Shown here one piece after another: positions 15,888-18,045 of a DNA stretch of 18,045 nucleotides. The position numbers were made by a program, and so were the translations under genes. Positions within the stretch are counted from its first letter, which is position 1, and each line of letters begins with the position of its first letter. The notes beneath the pieces were generated by a model that saw nothing but the letters and a program-made list of their open reading frames with translations, was not told where the DNA came from and did no database searches. This DNA is from Desulfovibrionaceae bacterium UBA6814 (GTDB taxonomy: Bacteria; Desulfobacterota; Desulfovibrionia; Desulfovibrionales; Desulfovibrionaceae). Location: positions 1,999-20,043 of the forward strand of contig DKEU01000003.1 of NCBI GenBank assembly GCA_002452635.1, in the 5' to 3' direction.

Positions 15888-16763
15888 GTGAATAATCTCA
15901 ATCCAAGATTCAAGAGAACGGAACATCGCAACAAGTATCGAGAATGGTTTCCTGCATCATTCGATCAGTTTGTACTTGAGGCTGATCATATTGCGAGTGC
16001 ACTTGAAGGCAAAGGGCGCGTTGCGTTGTTTCGTGGGCATGCAAATGTCGAGTGGTTTTTAGACTCGACCTTTTTAAGGTATGCCATCAATCATTTGTTT
16101 GAAATACCAATTCATACTGAATTGAATGATGAAATACGTCATTCTCAATTATTTCATAGGGCGGTTGCGTCGCTTGTCCTTCTGAAGTTTGGACCCATCT
16201 GCAGGCCATCACCACAAGCATTTGAAGCTGAAAAAAGAGATGGTATAGATCCTTGGTATGAGTGGTTAAAGCGTATACAACAATACCCTGAAGAGGATAT
16301 GCGTATTCTTAGAGGTTCATTTTTTATCGATTTCACAATGAACTTAGATGTCGCACTTTATTTTTCTGTTTTCGAAGGGCGCGGTGATGAAAGGCGGATT
16401 TCAAGCGGTCATGGTGCACTGTGGATTTATGATCCACAGTCGACTCAAAATTTCTATGACGGCAAGGTTATTGATATATTGAATTTGATGCAGGGGGATG
16501 ACTTTATAAATGGCGTCAAGACATTTCCCTTGATATTTCACCCCCCAAGGCAGACGCCTCAAAAAAGAGCCATTAATCAGCAACCTGTGTATGTTGCCCA
16601 AATGGACTATAGATATGATTTGGCAGAGTTATTGAATTCCTATGGCAACGAGAAGGCAGAGCGTGTATTTACAAAGCTTATTTTGCATAAGGATTTTAAA
16701 AAAAAGGCTGCTTATTACTTAGAGGAGAGAGGCATTACGGAGGCTTTTGTCTACCCCGAATGA
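15888..16763 (+). CDS. FRG-domain protein in AT-rich DNA
   Basis: A 291-residue protein with the FRG domain, named for a conserved Phe-Arg-Gly seen here as LFRGH (F48-R49-G50), followed by ANVEWFLDSTFLR. Further family-like features are the central LRGSFFIDFTMNLDVALYFSV block with its Asp-Phe-Thr, and GALWIYDP. FRG-domain proteins are of uncertain function and are often found among mobile and defence genes. No signal peptide or membrane segment is seen. The gene is strikingly AT-rich (about 40 % GC by eye) and uses codons (TTT, ATA, AAA, TTA) avoided by its neighbours, indicating recent transfer. The start is GTG at 15888, with a weak AGGGG about 8 nt upstream. It lies 19 nt after the response regulator and converges on the higBA-like pair. 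Confidence 0.85.
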   Translation: MNNLNPRFKRTEHRNKYREWFPASFDQFVLEADHIASALEGKGRVALFRGHANVEWFLDSTFLRYAINHLFEIPIHTELNDEIRHSQLFHRAVASLVLLKFGPICRPSPQAFEAEKRDGIDPWYEWLKRIQQYPEEDMRILRGSFFIDFTMNLDVALYFSVFEGRGDERRISSGHGALWIYDPQSTQNFYDGKVIDILNLMQGDDFINGVKTFPLIFHPPRQTPQKRAINQQPVYVAQMDYRYDLAELLNSYGNEKAERVFTKLILHKDFKKKAAYYLEERGITEAFVYPE

Positions 16764-16800
16764 CGAACATGATTTAGACGATATCCTCTCTGATGCTCTC

Positions 16801-17154
16801 CTACAAGAACACCCTATAATCCACGCCCAGCGCCTCGGCGAAGCGCTTGGCCATGGCCTTGCCGATGGGGCGCTTGGTGTTTTCCATCTGGGAGAGGTGG
16901 GACTGGAGGATGCCCAGGCGCTCGGCGAGCTGCTTCTGGGTGAGGCCTTCGCGCTTGCGGGCCCCGCGCAGGGCCGTGGCCGGGCCGAAGTCCGGGTAGA
17001 CCTGCCGCCAGGGCATGGAGCCGTCCTCCTTGGAGGGCCGGCCGGACACCGCGAAATCGGCCATGGCCCGCCGCGCGGCCTCGGCCTTTTCCGCGGGCAC
17101 CAGAAAACACAGCTCCACGAGTTCAGTACGGCGCGCCTTGGTGGGTGCCGACAT
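16801..17154 (-). CDS. XRE-family antitoxin (HigA-like)
   Basis: A 117-residue helix-turn-helix protein predicted to be the antitoxin and repressor for the RelE/HigB-type toxin upstream. An N-terminal region of about 57 residues, presumed to contact the toxin, leads to an HTH_3 domain at about 60-113 (ALRGARKREGLTQKQLAERLG, LQSHLSQMENTKRPIGKAMAKRFAEALGV). Its start at 17154 lies 32 nt inside the toxin gene and has its own GGAGG Shine-Dalgarno 6 nt upstream. The toxin-first order is that of higBA loci. It converges on the FRG gene, whose stop is 37 nt away, with no visible terminator between them. Unlike the FRG gene, its GC content is close to that of the host. Confidence 0.92.
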   Translation of the reverse strand: MSAPTKARRTELVELCFLVPAEKAEAARRAMADFAVSGRPSKEDGSMPWRQVYPDFGPATALRGARKREGLTQKQLAERLGILQSHLSQMENTKRPIGKAMAKRFAEALGVDYRVFL

Positions 17155-17401
17155 AGGTCACCTCCATGAGCCGGATAGCGGCGTCTTCGACCTCCCATAC
17201 CGCCACGAAGGTGGGCCGACCTCGCTTGAGGTGGCAGTGGTGGCGTTGGGGGCCGAGCTTGGAATAGTGCGGCCAACCGGGTTGGGATGGGCCGTTCAGC
17301 TCCAGTTCGGCCAACAGAAGCTGGAAGATTTCCTCCACGCCTCTGGGCAGGTTGCGTCGCATCTTGCGCACGCGGGCGGAGAGGTGAACGGTCCAGGCCA
17401 T
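17123..17401 (-). CDS. RelE/HigB-family toxin
   Basis: A 92-residue toxin of the RelE/ParE superfamily that most likely cleaves mRNA on the ribosome. The C-terminal half has the block GPSQPGWPHYSKLG, then HHCHLKRGRPTFVAVWEVED and MEVTYVGTHQGAPY. This block is typical of the group annotated as cytotoxic translational repressors, and its conserved basic and aromatic residues are present. The first gene of the pair, it overlaps the antitoxin by 32 nt in another frame. The ATG at 17401 has no Shine-Dalgarno and lies about 5 nt after a predicted -10 box, so it is probably translated from a leaderless mRNA. The exact subfamily (HigB or RelE) is not settled by sequence alone. Confidence 0.9.
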   Translation of the reverse strand: MAWTVHLSARVRKMRRNLPRGVEEIFQLLLAELELNGPSQPGWPHYSKLGPQRHHCHLKRGRPTFVAVWEVEDAAIRLMEVTYVGTHQGAPY

Positions 17402-17405
17402 GGAG

Positions 17406-17435
17406 CTAATATTCCATTTATTGGAATATAGTCAA
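17406..17435 (-). promoter_or_regulatory. Predicted toxin-antitoxin promoter with 8-bp inverted-repeat operator
   Basis: On the minus strand TTGACT (17435-17430) is followed after 18 nt by TATTAG (17411-17406), with the toxin ATG 4 nt on. A perfect inverted repeat, ATATTCCA (17409-17416) and TGGAATAT (17422-17429) with a 5-nt spacer, fills the region between the boxes. It is a likely site for the XRE antitoxin. The site is AT-rich, unlike the flanking DNA. Confidence 0.55.
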
Positions 17436-17466
17436 GACTCTTGCGCGGCGCGTCTTCTGAAGACAG

Positions 17467-17523
17467 CTCCTGGGCCTCTCCCGGCCCACGCTCATAGCGA
17501 AGATAGAGAAGTACGGGCTGTAG
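17467..17523 (+). pseudogene. Orphan 3' end of an NtrC-type regulator gene (right repeat copy, putative integration scar)
   Basis: The plus strand reads LLGLSRPTLIAKIEKYGL and a TAG stop, the same 18 residues that end the response regulator at 15809-15862. The match is 45 of 54 bases with only synonymous changes. Two codons upstream is a TGA, and no further similarity to the regulator is seen, so this is a fragment and not a gene. It is in the same orientation as the intact copy and bounds the FRG/higBA insert on the right. Two ATA codons are unlike the host's usage. A perfect 6-bp inverted repeat GTCTTC-T-GAAGAC (17452-17464) ends just before the similarity begins. Confidence 0.8.
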
Positions 17524-17553
17524 GGCCCGCGGAGATGCGCGGCGCGCCCGGCC

Positions 17554-18045
17554 TTAGGCCGCGGACTTGCCGTTGCCGCCGTTGGTGATGCCCAGGATCA
17601 GGGCGTCGCGGGTCTTGAGGATGTGGTCCGTGACCTGGCGCTTGGCCTCGGCGAAGTCGCGGCCGCGGATCAGGGCGAGCACCTCGGCGTGCTCGTCCAG
17701 GGAGGCCTGGCGGGAGCCGGGCAGGCGCAGGTACATGAGCTGGTAGCGGGCCATGGTGGGCCGCAGCTGGCCGTAGCAGTGGATGACCCAGCGGTTGGCG
17801 CAGACCTCCACCAGCTTGTTGTGGAATCGGGCCATCACGTCGAAGTAGTCCAGCAGGTTCTCGGGCTGGGGGGCTTCCTTGGGGTGGTAGCGCTGCTCCT
17901 CCTGCATGGCCAGCTCCAGGATCGCGAGGTCGTCGATGCCCTGCTCGCCGATGATCTCGATGGCCGCGCACTCCAGCATGATCCGGGCGCGGTAGATCTG
18001 GGTGCAGTCCTCCAGGGACATCCTGGTCACGAAGCTGCCCTTGCG
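17554..18045 (-). CDS. GntR-family regulator with FCD domain, N-terminus cut by the window edge
   Basis: A transcriptional regulator of the FadR-like GntR subgroup, which usually senses organic acids. The window holds the last 163 residues. At the edge, KGSFVTR is the end of the winged-helix wing, so only the DNA-binding domain is missing. The all-helical FCD effector domain follows (YRARIMLECAAIEII, through to ILKTRD). Its likely metal-binding histidines are in MARFHNKLVE, SLDEHAEVL and VTDHILKT, with an Asp in DYFDVM. The coding frame ends in TAA at 17554-17556, after a short Gly/Asn/Lys tail (NGGNGKSAA). The gene is back-to-back with the integration scar and was probably the original downstream neighbour of the two-component operon. 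Its ligand and targets are unknown. Confidence 0.92.
   Translation of the reverse strand, partial: RKGSFVTRMSLEDCTQIYRARIMLECAAIEIIGEQGIDDLAILELAMQEEQRYHPKEAPQPENLLDYFDVMARFHNKLVEVCANRWVIHCYGQLRPTMARYQLMYLRLPGSRQASLDEHAEVLALIRGRDFAEAKRQVTDHILKTRDALILGITNGGNGKSAA

Noticed and set aside
15888..17401. FRG protein, XRE protein and RelE toxin as one three-gene operon
   Set aside because: The FRG gene is on the plus strand and the other two on the minus strand, converging with a 37-nt gap. They also differ in base composition, so they share a location but not a transcript.

Overview
This window is very GC-rich (roughly 70 % by eye). Its gene set (Cache-type chemotaxis receptor, HypF, DUF362 protein, NtrC-type two-component pair, FCD-type GntR regulator) would fit a Desulfovibrio-like anaerobe of the Desulfobacterota. 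That placement is an inference from gene content and base composition, not a proven identity. Both edges cut a gene: a chemotaxis receptor on the left and a GntR-family regulator on the right. Genes are densely packed, and no gap exceeds about 150 bases.

Left half (1-10357), all on the minus strand. A methyl-accepting chemotaxis protein is followed by hypF (NiFe-hydrogenase maturation) and a DUF362 protein. Next comes a hicAB toxin-antitoxin pair whose toxin gene is broken by a one-base frameshift. A DJ-1/PfpI-family protein with an unusual lysine-rich tail follows, closed by a strong terminator. Then comes a translationally coupled pair: a VirJ/AcvB-type periplasmic hydrolase and an MprF-type lysyl-phosphatidylglycerol synthase/flippase, which together could make and turn over aminoacylated lipids.

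Middle (10482-12919). The umuDC genes for error-prone DNA polymerase V run on the minus strand. They diverge, across 82 bp, from a mazEF-type toxin-antitoxin operon on the plus strand. That operon has a consensus -35 box and a perfect 14-bp palindrome over its promoter.

Right half (12972-18045). A membrane histidine kinase overlaps a sigma-54-dependent NtrC-type response regulator. Directly behind the regulator lies a compact foreign-looking insert: an AT-rich FRG-domain gene and a convergent HigBA/RelE-type toxin-antitoxin pair. The insert is bounded on its far side by a 57-nt copy of the regulator's own 3' end that encodes the same 18 residues with different codons. This looks like an integration scar, and the insert may be a small defence cassette. 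A GntR/FCD regulator closes the window.

Two patterns cut across the window. It holds three type II toxin-antitoxin loci (hicAB, mazEF-like, higBA-like). Also, four genes or operons (hicA, mazE, the histidine kinase, the RelE/HigB toxin) have a TTGAC-type -35 box ending 28-30 nt before the start codon and no Shine-Dalgarno, which predicts leaderless mRNAs.
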